A stretch of 64,000 nt of DNA from Nocardia kruczakiae NBRC 101016 (GTDB lineage Bacteria; Actinomycetota; Actinomycetes; Mycobacteriales; Mycobacteriaceae). The first letter of the stretch is position 1; every line of letters starts with the position of its first letter. The stretch spans positions 62,001 to 126,000 of the forward strand of contig NZ_BDBL01000013.1 in NCBI RefSeq assembly GCF_001612965.1. The letters are read 5' to 3'. The position numbers were made by a program, and so were the translations under genes. The notes beneath the pieces were generated by a model. It was not told the origin of the DNA. It did no database searches and was given only the letters and a program-made list of their open reading frames with translations. Positions 57,406-64,000 of the stretch are shown piece after piece.

Positions 57406-58578
57406 ATGGCAAGCACCCGTGACTGGTTCGAATCGGTCGCCGAGGCACAGCGCCGCGCGAAGAAGCGCGTGCCGAAGGCGGTCTATCTGGCCCTGCTGGC
57501 CGGTTCCGAAGCCGGCGCCACTCTCGACGACAACGCCGCCGCCTTCACCGAACTCGGCCTGCGCCCCCACATCGCCGACCTGCCCGCCACCCGCGACCTG
57601 ACCACCACCGTTCTCGGACAAGACATTTCGATGCCGGTCATCTGCTCCCCCACCGGTGTCCAGGCGGTCGACCCCGCCGGTGAGGTCGGCGTCGCACGCG
57701 GGGCGGCGATGTCGGGGACCGCACTCGGGTTGTCGTCGTTCGGGTCCAAGCCGATCGAGGAGGTCATCGCCGCCAACGACAAGACGTTCTTCCAAATCTA
57801 TTGGCTCGGAAGCAAAGACGATATGGTCGCCCGCCTCGACCGCGCGCGTGAAGCCGGCGCCAAGGGCATCATCGTCACCCTCGACTGGGTCTTCGCCACC
57901 GCCCGCGACTGGGGCAGCCCCGCGCTCCCCGAACGCGTCGACCTGAAGACCGCCGTACGCTTCGCGCCCCAGGTCGTCACCAAACCCGGTTGGCTGTGGC
58001 GCTTCGCCCGCACCGGAAAACTCCCCGACCTCACCACCCCCAACCTCGTCCCGCGCGGCCAGCAGGGCCCGACCTTCTTCGGCGCCTACGGCGAATGGAT
58101 GGGCACCCCGCCGGTCACCTGGGACGACCTGGCCTGGCTGCGGCAGCAATGGGACGGCCCCTTCCTCATCAAGGGCATAGGCCGCCCCGACGACGCCAAA
58201 CGCGCCGTCGACATCGGCGCCACCGCGATCTCCGTGTCCAACCACGGCGGCAACAACCTCGACACCACCCCCGCCGCGATCCGCATGCTGCCCAGCGTCG
58301 TTCAGGCCGTCGGCGGACAGGTCGAGATCCTGCTCGACGGTGGCGTACGCCGCGGCAGCGACGTCGTCAAGGCACTCGCCCTCGGCGCGAACGCGGTCAT
58401 GATCGGACGTCCCTACCTGTGGGGCATGGCCGCGGCCGGTGATCGCGGCGTTCACAACGTCCTCGAAGTCATCCGCCAGGGCATCGACTCCGCGCTCTAC
58501 GGACTCGGCCACTCCTCCATCCACGACCTCACCCCCGACGACGTCATCGTCCCCGACGGCTTCACCCGGGGCATGTAG
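57406..58578 (+). CDS. mftD: Premycofactocin synthase MftD, FMN-dependent
   Basis: A 390-residue FMN-dependent enzyme of the (S)-2-hydroxy-acid oxidase fold. MftD deaminates the AHDP intermediate to premycofactocin. Visible motifs are PVICSPTGVQAVDPAGEVGVARGA, the active-site region AISVSNHGGNNLDTTPAAI with the catalytic His (the NNLD form separates MftD from lactate oxidases, which have RQLD), and the phosphate-binding LLDGGVRRGSDVVKAL and GANAVMIGRP. The ATG at 57406 starts MASTRDWFESVAEAQRRAKKR; the frame is open upstream to 56827 but that lies inside mftC. There is a 128-nt gap after mftC. Confidence 0.93.
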   Translation: MASTRDWFESVAEAQRRAKKRVPKAVYLALLAGSEAGATLDDNAAAFTELGLRPHIADLPATRDLTTTVLGQDISMPVICSPTGVQAVDPAGEVGVARGAAMSGTALGLSSFGSKPIEEVIAANDKTFFQIYWLGSKDDMVARLDRAREAGAKGIIVTLDWVFATARDWGSPALPERVDLKTAVRFAPQVVTKPGWLWRFARTGKLPDLTTPNLVPRGQQGPTFFGAYGEWMGTPPVTWDDLAWLRQQWDGPFLIKGIGRPDDAKRAVDIGATAISVSNHGGNNLDTTPAAIRMLPSVVQAVGGQVEILLDGGVRRGSDVVKALALGANAVMIGRPYLWGMAAAGDRGVHNVLEVIRQGIDSALYGLGHSSIHDLTPDDVIVPDGFTRGM

Positions 58579-59363
58579 TGGCCTCCGCCCCGGTCGCCAT
58601 CGTCACCGGTGCCGCCCGGGGCATCGGCGCCGCCACCGTCCACCGGCTCGCCGCCGCGGGCTGGCGCGTCGTGGCCGTCGACATCTGCCGCGACGACCCC
58701 GCCCTCGGCTATCCGCTCGGCACCCGAGATCAGCTCGCCGCGGTGGCCGCCGCGCACGCGGGGACGGTACTCGACGTCGAAGCGGACGTGCGCGATATCG
58801 AAAGTGTCAGCCGTGCAGTGGAACTCGCGATGGACCGGTTCGGCCGGCTCGACGCGGCCGTCGCCGCCGCGGCCGTGATGACCGGTGGCCGCCCGCTCTG
58901 GGAAACCAGCCACGCCGACTGGGCGCCGATGTTCGACATCGGCGTCCACGGCACCGCCAACCTCGCCCGGCTCGCCATCCCCGCCATGCTCGGCCGCCCC
59001 GAACCCAACGGCCGCTTCATCGCCCTCGCCTCCGCGGCCGCCCACCACGGCATGTGGCACCTCTCCGGTTACAACGCCGCCAAACACGCCGTCGTCGGCC
59101 TGATCAAAGGACTCGCCCACGACCTGCGCGGCACCGGCATCACCGCCACCGCCGTCTCCCCCGGCTCCACCCGCACCGCCCTGCTCACCGAAACCGCCCG
59201 CCTCTACCACCTTGACACCGTCGACGACTTCGCCTCCCACCAACTCCTCGACCGCATCCTCGAACCGGACGAGGTCGCCGCCACCATCGCCTGGCTGTGC
59301 ACACCGGAATCCGCCGCCGTCACCGGAAGTGTGGTGCACGCCGACGGAGGATTCCTGGCGTGA
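58578..59363 (+). CDS. Mycofactocin-associated SDR oxidoreductase
   Basis: A 261-residue short-chain dehydrogenase/reductase. It has TGAARGIGAATV at the cofactor site, VDI at the second strand, and the active site S-x(about 12)-Y165-NAA-K169 in LASAAAHHGMWHLSGYNAAKH. It matches the SDR subgroup encoded next to mft genes, which hold NAD tightly and use mycofactocin as external acceptor. The GTG start overlaps the mftD stop (TAGTG), so it is the last gene of the operon. The physiological alcohol is unknown. Confidence 0.9.
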   Translation: MASAPVAIVTGAARGIGAATVHRLAAAGWRVVAVDICRDDPALGYPLGTRDQLAAVAAAHAGTVLDVEADVRDIESVSRAVELAMDRFGRLDAAVAAAAVMTGGRPLWETSHADWAPMFDIGVHGTANLARLAIPAMLGRPEPNGRFIALASAAAHHGMWHLSGYNAAKHAVVGLIKGLAHDLRGTGITATAVSPGSTRTALLTETARLYHLDTVDDFASHQLLDRILEPDEVAATIAWLCTPESAAVTGSVVHADGGFLA

Positions 59364-59365
59364 GC

Positions 59366-59394
59366 GCCGGGTTCATCGAGTACGCGCACCCGGC
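59366..59394 (+). terminator. Hairpin after the mycofactocin operon
   Basis: GCCGGGT (59366-59372) pairs perfectly with ACCCGGC (59388-59394) over a 15-nt loop, 3 nt past the SDR stop. It would end the operon here. The rest of 59395-59683 holds no gene; a 15-bp GTGAC-AATTC-GTCAC repeat at 59648-59662 is the only structure seen. Confidence 0.45.
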
Positions 59395-59683
59395 AAACAT
59401 GGCCCTTCGAGTTGTGGGCTATCGACCATTTGTCCGGCGGTCAGCAGACCACCCGGTGCTAGCACAGACAGCACCACACGATCCGACCTGTCCATTTGCG
59501 AGCTCCCCTTGCGTGTAATGCCGCTACGGCAGCACTGAATCGGACCTTATCGAGGCCGGAGAGAGGGCCGAAGCACCTGCCGCGGAACTCTTTCGCTGAT
59601 CGCGAGATCCTCATAGACAAGGGTGATACGAAGACGAGCCGAGCAGTGTGACAATTCGTCACTCCGGGAGACGATGCCGCCTG

Positions 59684-60601
59684 TCACGGCACAGACGCTG
59701 CGGCTCCCGCAGCCCAGGCATCCCGGACGATCGTGCCGATATCGGAATTGCGCGGACGCCAATGCATTTCGGCGATGGCTTTGGAGGGATCACAGACCAG
59801 CGTCGCCGGTTCCGGTGCCGCCGGGCCATACTCCAGCGGAACCGGGCGGCCGGTAATCCGCTCGACGGCAGCGACTACGTCCATCACGCTGGTGCCGTGT
59901 CCGCTCCCGATGTTGTAGCGGACGACGGTTCCGGCCTCGGGGAGATGCTCGACACAGGCCACGAACGCGGCTGCCGCATCCTGTAGATGCAGGTAGTCGC
60001 GAACGGCCGAACCATCACCGTTGATCGCCAAGGGCCTGTGCCTCGCGGCTGCCGTCAGAGCTCGGGGAACCAGCCTGGTCGGATCCGGGTCGATTCCGCC
60101 CGCGACGTTCGATATCCGCGCAATCACCGCCGCGACTTCCCCACCGCCCGCGCGGGCCTCGATAGCGAGTTCAGCCGCACGTTTGCTCATCGCATACGGA
60201 TGCGGCGGAGCGTCCGGAACTTCCTCGTTCATAGGTTGGCGTTCCGGCGCCCCGTAGATGGCACCGGTCGACGCGAAGACGATGCGGCTCACACCAGTCG
60301 CGTCCATTGCCTCCAGCAGAGCGATCGTTCCCCCGGTGTTCACGCGAACATACTGAAGAGCCTCCGCGAACGAATCCCGCGCCCGTGTCAGTCCCGCGAG
60401 ATGGCAGACCACATCCACGTCGCGGATTGCCCTGCGGAGCGAGTCGATGTCGGCCAGATCGGCCCGGCGCATCTCCGTCGCCCCTGCGATTTCCGTCCCC
60501 TCGACGCGCACCATAGCCACCGGCTCGTGCCCGGCGGCACTCGAGGCCGCGACAACGGCCCGACCGACATAGCCATTCGCCCCGGTGACCAGTACGCGCA
60601 C
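59684..60601 (-). CDS. NAD-dependent epimerase/dehydratase (GalE-like)
   Basis: A 305-residue extended SDR. The Rossmann motif is VLVTGANGYVGRAV, the second NAD site VVCHLAGLT, and the active site comprises Ser/Thr in VFASTGAIYG and Tyr-x-x-x-Lys in PHPYAMSKRA. The C-terminal part has RDYLHLQDAAAAFV and YNIGSGHGTSVMDVV as in UDP-glucose 4-epimerases. The exact nucleotide sugar is not predicted. It is directly downstream (15 nt) of the XRE-type gene and probably in one operon with it. Confidence 0.88.
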   Translation of the reverse strand: MRVLVTGANGYVGRAVVAASSAAGHEPVAMVRVEGTEIAGATEMRRADLADIDSLRRAIRDVDVVCHLAGLTRARDSFAEALQYVRVNTGGTIALLEAMDATGVSRIVFASTGAIYGAPERQPMNEEVPDAPPHPYAMSKRAAELAIEARAGGGEVAAVIARISNVAGGIDPDPTRLVPRALTAAARHRPLAINGDGSAVRDYLHLQDAAAAFVACVEHLPEAGTVVRYNIGSGHGTSVMDVVAAVERITGRPVPLEYGPAAPEPATLVCDPSKAIAEMHWRPRNSDIGTIVRDAWAAGAAASVP

Positions 60602-60616
60602 CAGGCCATCATGGCA

Positions 60617-62047
60617 CTATGCCAGCAGTGTCGCCCTGTGCCGCCAGGTCAGGGCCACACACGCCGCTGCGGCTGCCGCGAGCGGTTCGTGGTTCAGCAC
60701 GCGCCGAACATTCTCCGACGTCCAGCGGATCCCCAGAGTGCCATTCTCCGAGGGATACATCTCGCCCTCGGAATTTCGCGAGACCAACCCCTCGAACGCC
60801 GAGTCGAAAACGTCCGAGTCGATGACGACGGCGGTGAGGATTTCACCGGCCGGCGCCAAGGGGTCGAGGCCCACACCGAAACACCATGCCCGAACTTTTT
60901 CGGCCGCACGCGCCTCGGTCAGCGTACGAAGTGGCTCGATTTCGTAGTCGACCGGCGTGCCGCTGCTACCGTCATGTTCCGGCGTGTCCAGAAACTCCTC
61001 CGAAAATTCGCGAATGATGTTCCGCCACAGACTGAAATCACGTGACATGTTCACCTGACCGATCGCAGCCGGCTGGAACACCCCCGCAGGAATGATGTGT
61101 GTCAGTCCGGCGGCCAGCGTTACCGAATTCGAACCGCGACGATGGAGGAAGAAGGTGTCTCCCTCCGGCGCACGCCGGATGGTCAGGGTGTTGATACTCG
61201 GCAGGATCGGCCGACGCCCGGGATCGAACAGGTCGCCGACCCGGTTCCGGAAGGGGAGGTCCTCCAGTGTGATGCGAGAGGCTCCGCGATGCGCTGTCCA
61301 TACGGCTGCGGTCTCGTGGGCGATGACCTCACACACGTCGACCATGTCGAAGTACGTCGTCGATCCTAACGCCATCCGGCCCCCGCACTCGTCGAACGAC
61401 ACGTCGAGCAGACGATAAGACGCCCGGTTCTCGAACAAAGTGGGGCGTGCGATCGCTCTGACCGCCTGGCTGTACCTCGTGTACCGGGACAGCCCATTCG
61501 GTCGCATCGGCCGATACGGCTCCGACTCCACCTCGGTGCCGTCGCACATCGGGGGCGGAGCGTCGTCGTCGAATTCGAGCCGGATCGAGTCGAGGTCGAG
61601 CGGCACCGGCGCCATCCAGTTCGGCCGAGTGATACAGGTGGTGCCCTCGATCGGCACCGAATCCCAGTACAGACGAGCGGCAGTCGCGGTCAGTTCGTGC
61701 CGATTCCGGTTCAAGGTTCGACGCACGAACCGCCAATCCGCCACCGTGTCGGCGAAGTCGACGGGTATGGACTGTGGGAGCTCCATGAGCCCGAAAGTCT
61801 CGGGAGGAAGATCCATCGCCTGAGCAAAGTGCCTCAGCTGCAGGACATCTCGGCAGTCCCGAGCACCGGTGAGGTACTTCGACACCAACGTCCGGTCCAC
61901 GCCCAGTACGCGTTCCATTTTCTCGTGCTTGGTCAATCCGTGAGCCCGCATGTAGGCACGGATCACGTCGGGCAACGGTGAAACGTGGACGGAATTCGAC
62001 GTACGAATGATTCCCCTCCGATCGACCCGCGGCGGCTCCCCGGCCAC
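60617..62047 (-). CDS. Large XRE-type regulator with Nudix-box-like segment
   Basis: A protein of about 476 residues. Near the N-terminus is a Cro/C1-like HTH: IRAYMRAHGLTKHEKMERVLGVDRTLVSKYLTGARDC. The long C-terminal part contains DVCEVIAHETAAVW and, around residue 340, WRNIIREFSEEFLDTPEHDG, which recalls the RExxEE core of a Nudix box; this is a likeness, not a proven domain. The architecture is known in actinobacterial XRE proteins of unknown role. The start is uncertain: GTG at 62047 is in frame, later GTG and TTG codons lie just before the HTH. It may sense a nucleotide or nucleotide sugar made or used by the epimerase behind it. Confidence 0.72.
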   Translation of the reverse strand: MAGEPPRVDRRGIIRTSNSVHVSPLPDVIRAYMRAHGLTKHEKMERVLGVDRTLVSKYLTGARDCRDVLQLRHFAQAMDLPPETFGLMELPQSIPVDFADTVADWRFVRRTLNRNRHELTATAARLYWDSVPIEGTTCITRPNWMAPVPLDLDSIRLEFDDDAPPPMCDGTEVESEPYRPMRPNGLSRYTRYSQAVRAIARPTLFENRASYRLLDVSFDECGGRMALGSTTYFDMVDVCEVIAHETAAVWTAHRGASRITLEDLPFRNRVGDLFDPGRRPILPSINTLTIRRAPEGDTFFLHRRGSNSVTLAAGLTHIIPAGVFQPAAIGQVNMSRDFSLWRNIIREFSEEFLDTPEHDGSSGTPVDYEIEPLRTLTEARAAEKVRAWCFGVGLDPLAPAGEILTAVVIDSDVFDSAFEGLVSRNSEGEMYPSENGTLGIRWTSENVRRVLNHEPLAAAAAACVALTWRHRATLLA

Positions 62048-62161
62048 GATGCTACTCGGCGCCCGAACCGGGTCCGGCGCATCACCGCGAACGATCACCA
62101 CTCTCGGTTGCGCTGACGTAGCCTGGCGGTACTTCTGACCACGTGATCGGATTGGAGTGCT

Positions 62162-63035
62162 GTGACACATCCTCCAGTACTGGTACTCGGAGCTACGGGG
62201 GGACAAGGCGGCGCTGTTGCCGACGCATTGCTCTCGCGCGGGGGGGGCGGTGCGCGCGATGGTGCGCGATCCGCAGGGTCGTGGGGCGCAGCGGCTCGGT
62301 GAGCGCGGCGCGGAACTCGTGAGCGGGTCGCTGGACGATCGGGCCGCGCTCGCGGCCGCGATGACGAATGTCGTGGGCGTGTTCGCACTGACCACACCGT
62401 TCGAGGCGGGTGTCGATGCGGAGGTCCGGCAGGGGCGGGCGATCATCGGGGCGGCCGGCGATGCGGGGGTGCCGCATCTGGTGTTCAGTTCCGTGGCGTC
62501 GACGGATCAGAACACGATGGTTCCGCATTTCGAGAGCAAAGCGGTGATCGAGCAGGAACTCACAGCCAGTGGTCTGCCGGCGACCGTCGTCGCACCGACG
62601 TATTTCTTCGACAACGCGCTCGGTGGCCGCCGGGAGTTGCTCGACGGTGTGCTGGAATTACCGATACCTTCGGATCGCCCGCTACAGCAGCTCGCGCGAG
62701 AAGATCTCGGGCAGTTCGTCGCCCATGTCCTGCGAGAGCCGGACCGCTATCTCGGCGAGCGCGTCGAACTGGCCGGCGACGCCCCCACACCCGCCGATAT
62801 GGCCGCCGCCATCGGTGACGCGCTGGACCGGCCCGTCGTGCATCGGCAGACGTCGCTCGACGCCATCGGCAATCCGGATATGCACGCCATGTGGGCATTC
62901 CTCAACGCCGGCGGCTACCGCGTCGACATAGAGGCACTGCATCGCGCGACGCCCGAGATCGAGTGGACGTCGTTTCGTGACTGGGCGCTACGGACCCTTC
63001 CCGCGTTGACGGCGGAATCTCCTCGCAATCCGTGA
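62162..63035 (+). CDS. NmrA-like NAD(P)-binding protein, frameshifted
   Basis: An NmrA/HSCARG-type atypical SDR of about 290 residues, of the NAD(P)-sensing or quinone-oxidoreductase type. The first frame (GTG 62162) encodes THPPVLVLGATGGQGGAVADALLSRG, the Rossmann turn. A run of eight G at 62240-62247 then shifts the frame by one: seven G would join it to AVRAMVRDPQGRGAQRLGERGAELVSGSLDD and onward (LVFSSVAS, ATVVAPTYFFDNAL). Without the first part the protein cannot bind its cofactor, so the gene is either a sequencing error, phase-variable, or dead. It is divergent from the XRE-type gene. Confidence 0.78.
62240..62247. repeat. Run of eight G causing the frameshift
   Basis: Eight consecutive G within the NmrA-like gene, where seven would keep the reading frame open through the conserved Rossmann region. 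Such runs are prone to slippage and to sequencing errors. Confidence 0.8.
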
Positions 63036-63070
63036 CTCGCATCGACATCGACAACGAAGGGACCACCGAT

Positions 63071-64000
63071 ATGCCGGAGACGAATTCCACCGCGTGGCCG
63101 CGGTTGCGAGTCGCGGAGTGGGCGGATACTCGGGAGACCCTGCATATGTGGATGCAGGTGGTGGGGAAGGTTCGGCTGGCGCATGCTCCGTTGTTGAATC
63201 ACTGGTGGCAGGTCACGCTTTTCGTGAGTCCGCGGGGGTTGGCGACGCCGGCGATTCCCTATGGTGATCGGTTGTTCGATATCGAATTCGACTTTTTCGC
63301 GCATCGGCTGGTGATCCGCGCCGACACCGGCGACAGTCGCAATGTGGAGCTCGCGCCGAAATCGGTGGCGCAGTTCTACGCCGAAACTATGCGGGCGCTC
63401 GACGAGCTGGGGTTGCCCACGCGGATTCAGGGACGCCCCAACGAGGTCGATCCGTCCATTCCGTTCGCCGAGGACACTCGCCACGCGTCCTACGATCCGG
63501 AAGCCGCGCAGACGTTCTGGCGGCAGCTCGTGCACGCGAATCGCGCACTCGACGAGTTCCGGTCGGGGTATATCGGGAAGGCCAGTCCGGTGCATTTCTT
63601 CTGGGGCGCCATGGATCTGGCCTACACCCGTTTTTCCGGGCGGACGGCGCCGGAACACGGCGGCGGTGCGCCGCACTGCGCCGACTGGGTCATGGTGGAG
63701 GGTTACTCCCGTGAACTCAGCAGTTGCGGATTCTGGCCCGGCGGCGGGGAGGAGGGCGCGTTCTACGCCTACGCCTATCCCGAACCGGAGGGGTATCGCG
63801 AGCGGCAACTCGGGGTACCGGGCGCACACTACGACGCCGCGCTGGGAGAATTCGTTCTACCGTACGAGACGGTGCGGGCAGCCGATGATCCGAACGCTTC
63901 GGTGGCCGCTTTTCTGCACGAAACATACGCGGCCGCAGCGGAATTGGGCCGGTGGGATCGCGGCGAGCTCGAATGCGATCCGCATCGGTGGGCCGAGAAG
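63071..64000 (+). CDS. DUF5996 family protein (3' end outside window)
   Basis: The first 310 residues of a DUF5996 protein; no stop occurs before the window ends. Conserved-looking segments are WPRLRVAEWADTRETLHMWMQVVGKVRLAHAPLLNHWWQV near the start, FDIEFDFFAHRLVI, and HFFWGAMDLAYTRFSGR with ELSSCGFWPGGG. The family's function is unknown; its ordered Trp/His pattern suggests a binding or catalytic barrel. GAAGGGA lies about 10 nt before the ATG at 63071. It follows the NmrA-like gene by 35 nt and may be in the same operon. Confidence 0.83.
   Translation, partial: MPETNSTAWPRLRVAEWADTRETLHMWMQVVGKVRLAHAPLLNHWWQVTLFVSPRGLATPAIPYGDRLFDIEFDFFAHRLVIRADTGDSRNVELAPKSVAQFYAETMRALDELGLPTRIQGRPNEVDPSIPFAEDTRHASYDPEAAQTFWRQLVHANRALDEFRSGYIGKASPVHFFWGAMDLAYTRFSGRTAPEHGGGAPHCADWVMVEGYSRELSSCGFWPGGGEEGAFYAYAYPEPEGYRERQLGVPGAHYDAALGEFVLPYETVRAADDPNASVAAFLHETYAAAAELGRWDRGELECDPHRWAEK

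Noticed and set aside
59360..59518. A 52-codon ORF starting in GTGA overlap with the mft SDR stop
   Set aside because: It looked like a coupled next gene, but its product matches no mft protein, and the GCCGGGT/ACCCGGC hairpin lies within its first codons.
59648..59662. GTGAC-AATTC-GTCAC inverted repeat
   Set aside because: Only 5-bp arms, and the nearest gene is the 3' end of the epimerase gene; likely chance.

Overview
The window comes from a high-GC actinomycete, most likely Nocardia or a close relative in the Nocardiaceae. The evidence is the codon use, a mycofactocin operon, an LppP/LprE-type lipoprotein, many AGGAGG-led GTG starts, and mycobacterial-style C and A domains in one giant NRPS. 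No tRNA, rRNA, CRISPR array, IS element or phage gene was seen.

Left arm (1-29 kb): a mosaic of small regulator-plus-target units. In order these are: a TioE-like MerR regulator divergent from an erythromycin-esterase-like enzyme; a PucR regulator before a secreted lipase; a response regulator, histidine kinase and degenerate kinase-like membrane protein in overlapping order, facing a free-standing LuxR HTH protein; an LppP/LprE lipoprotein; a GNAT/LysR divergent pair; and a catabolic block (aldehyde dehydrogenase, two AhpD/CMD-like proteins, TetR, and a divergent luciferase-like monooxygenase with a Zn alcohol dehydrogenase). Then come a gutted acyl-CoA synthetase gene, two membrane proteins, a long GapB-type GAPDH, GAF and free-methionine-sulfoxide-reductase genes, a SnoaL-like protein, an F420-type LLM enzyme, an alpha/beta hydrolase, an ECF sigma factor with SnoaL tail, a mycothiol-dependent-type protein, a DUF5995 protein, an MmpL stub, and an XRE-cupin/DinB divergent pair. 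Several intergenic regions carry clear palindromes that look like operators, and two hairpins look like terminators.

Centre (28.6-53.8 kb, minus strand): one 8129-residue NRPS read as C-A-T x4, C-A-T-E, C-A-T, C-A-T-TE, that is seven modules with one D-configured position (residue 5) and an EntF-like TE. Its stop overlaps the start of an FkbM methyltransferase by 7 nt, so the two are probably made together. A near-perfect 24-bp palindrome lies about 90 bp upstream of the NRPS start. No MbtH-like protein, loading enzyme or exporter is in the window, so the peptide pathway must draw on genes elsewhere.

Right arm (54.6-64 kb): a compact mycofactocin operon, mftR divergent from mftA-mftB-mftC-mftD plus an SDR. 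The precursor ends in IDGMCGVY. The unit stops at a hairpin directly after the SDR; mftE, mftF and mftG are not present. It is followed by a large XRE-type regulator co-oriented with a sugar-nucleotide-epimerase-like gene, an NmrA-like oxidoreductase gene frameshifted in a run of eight G, and a DUF5996 gene running off the end.
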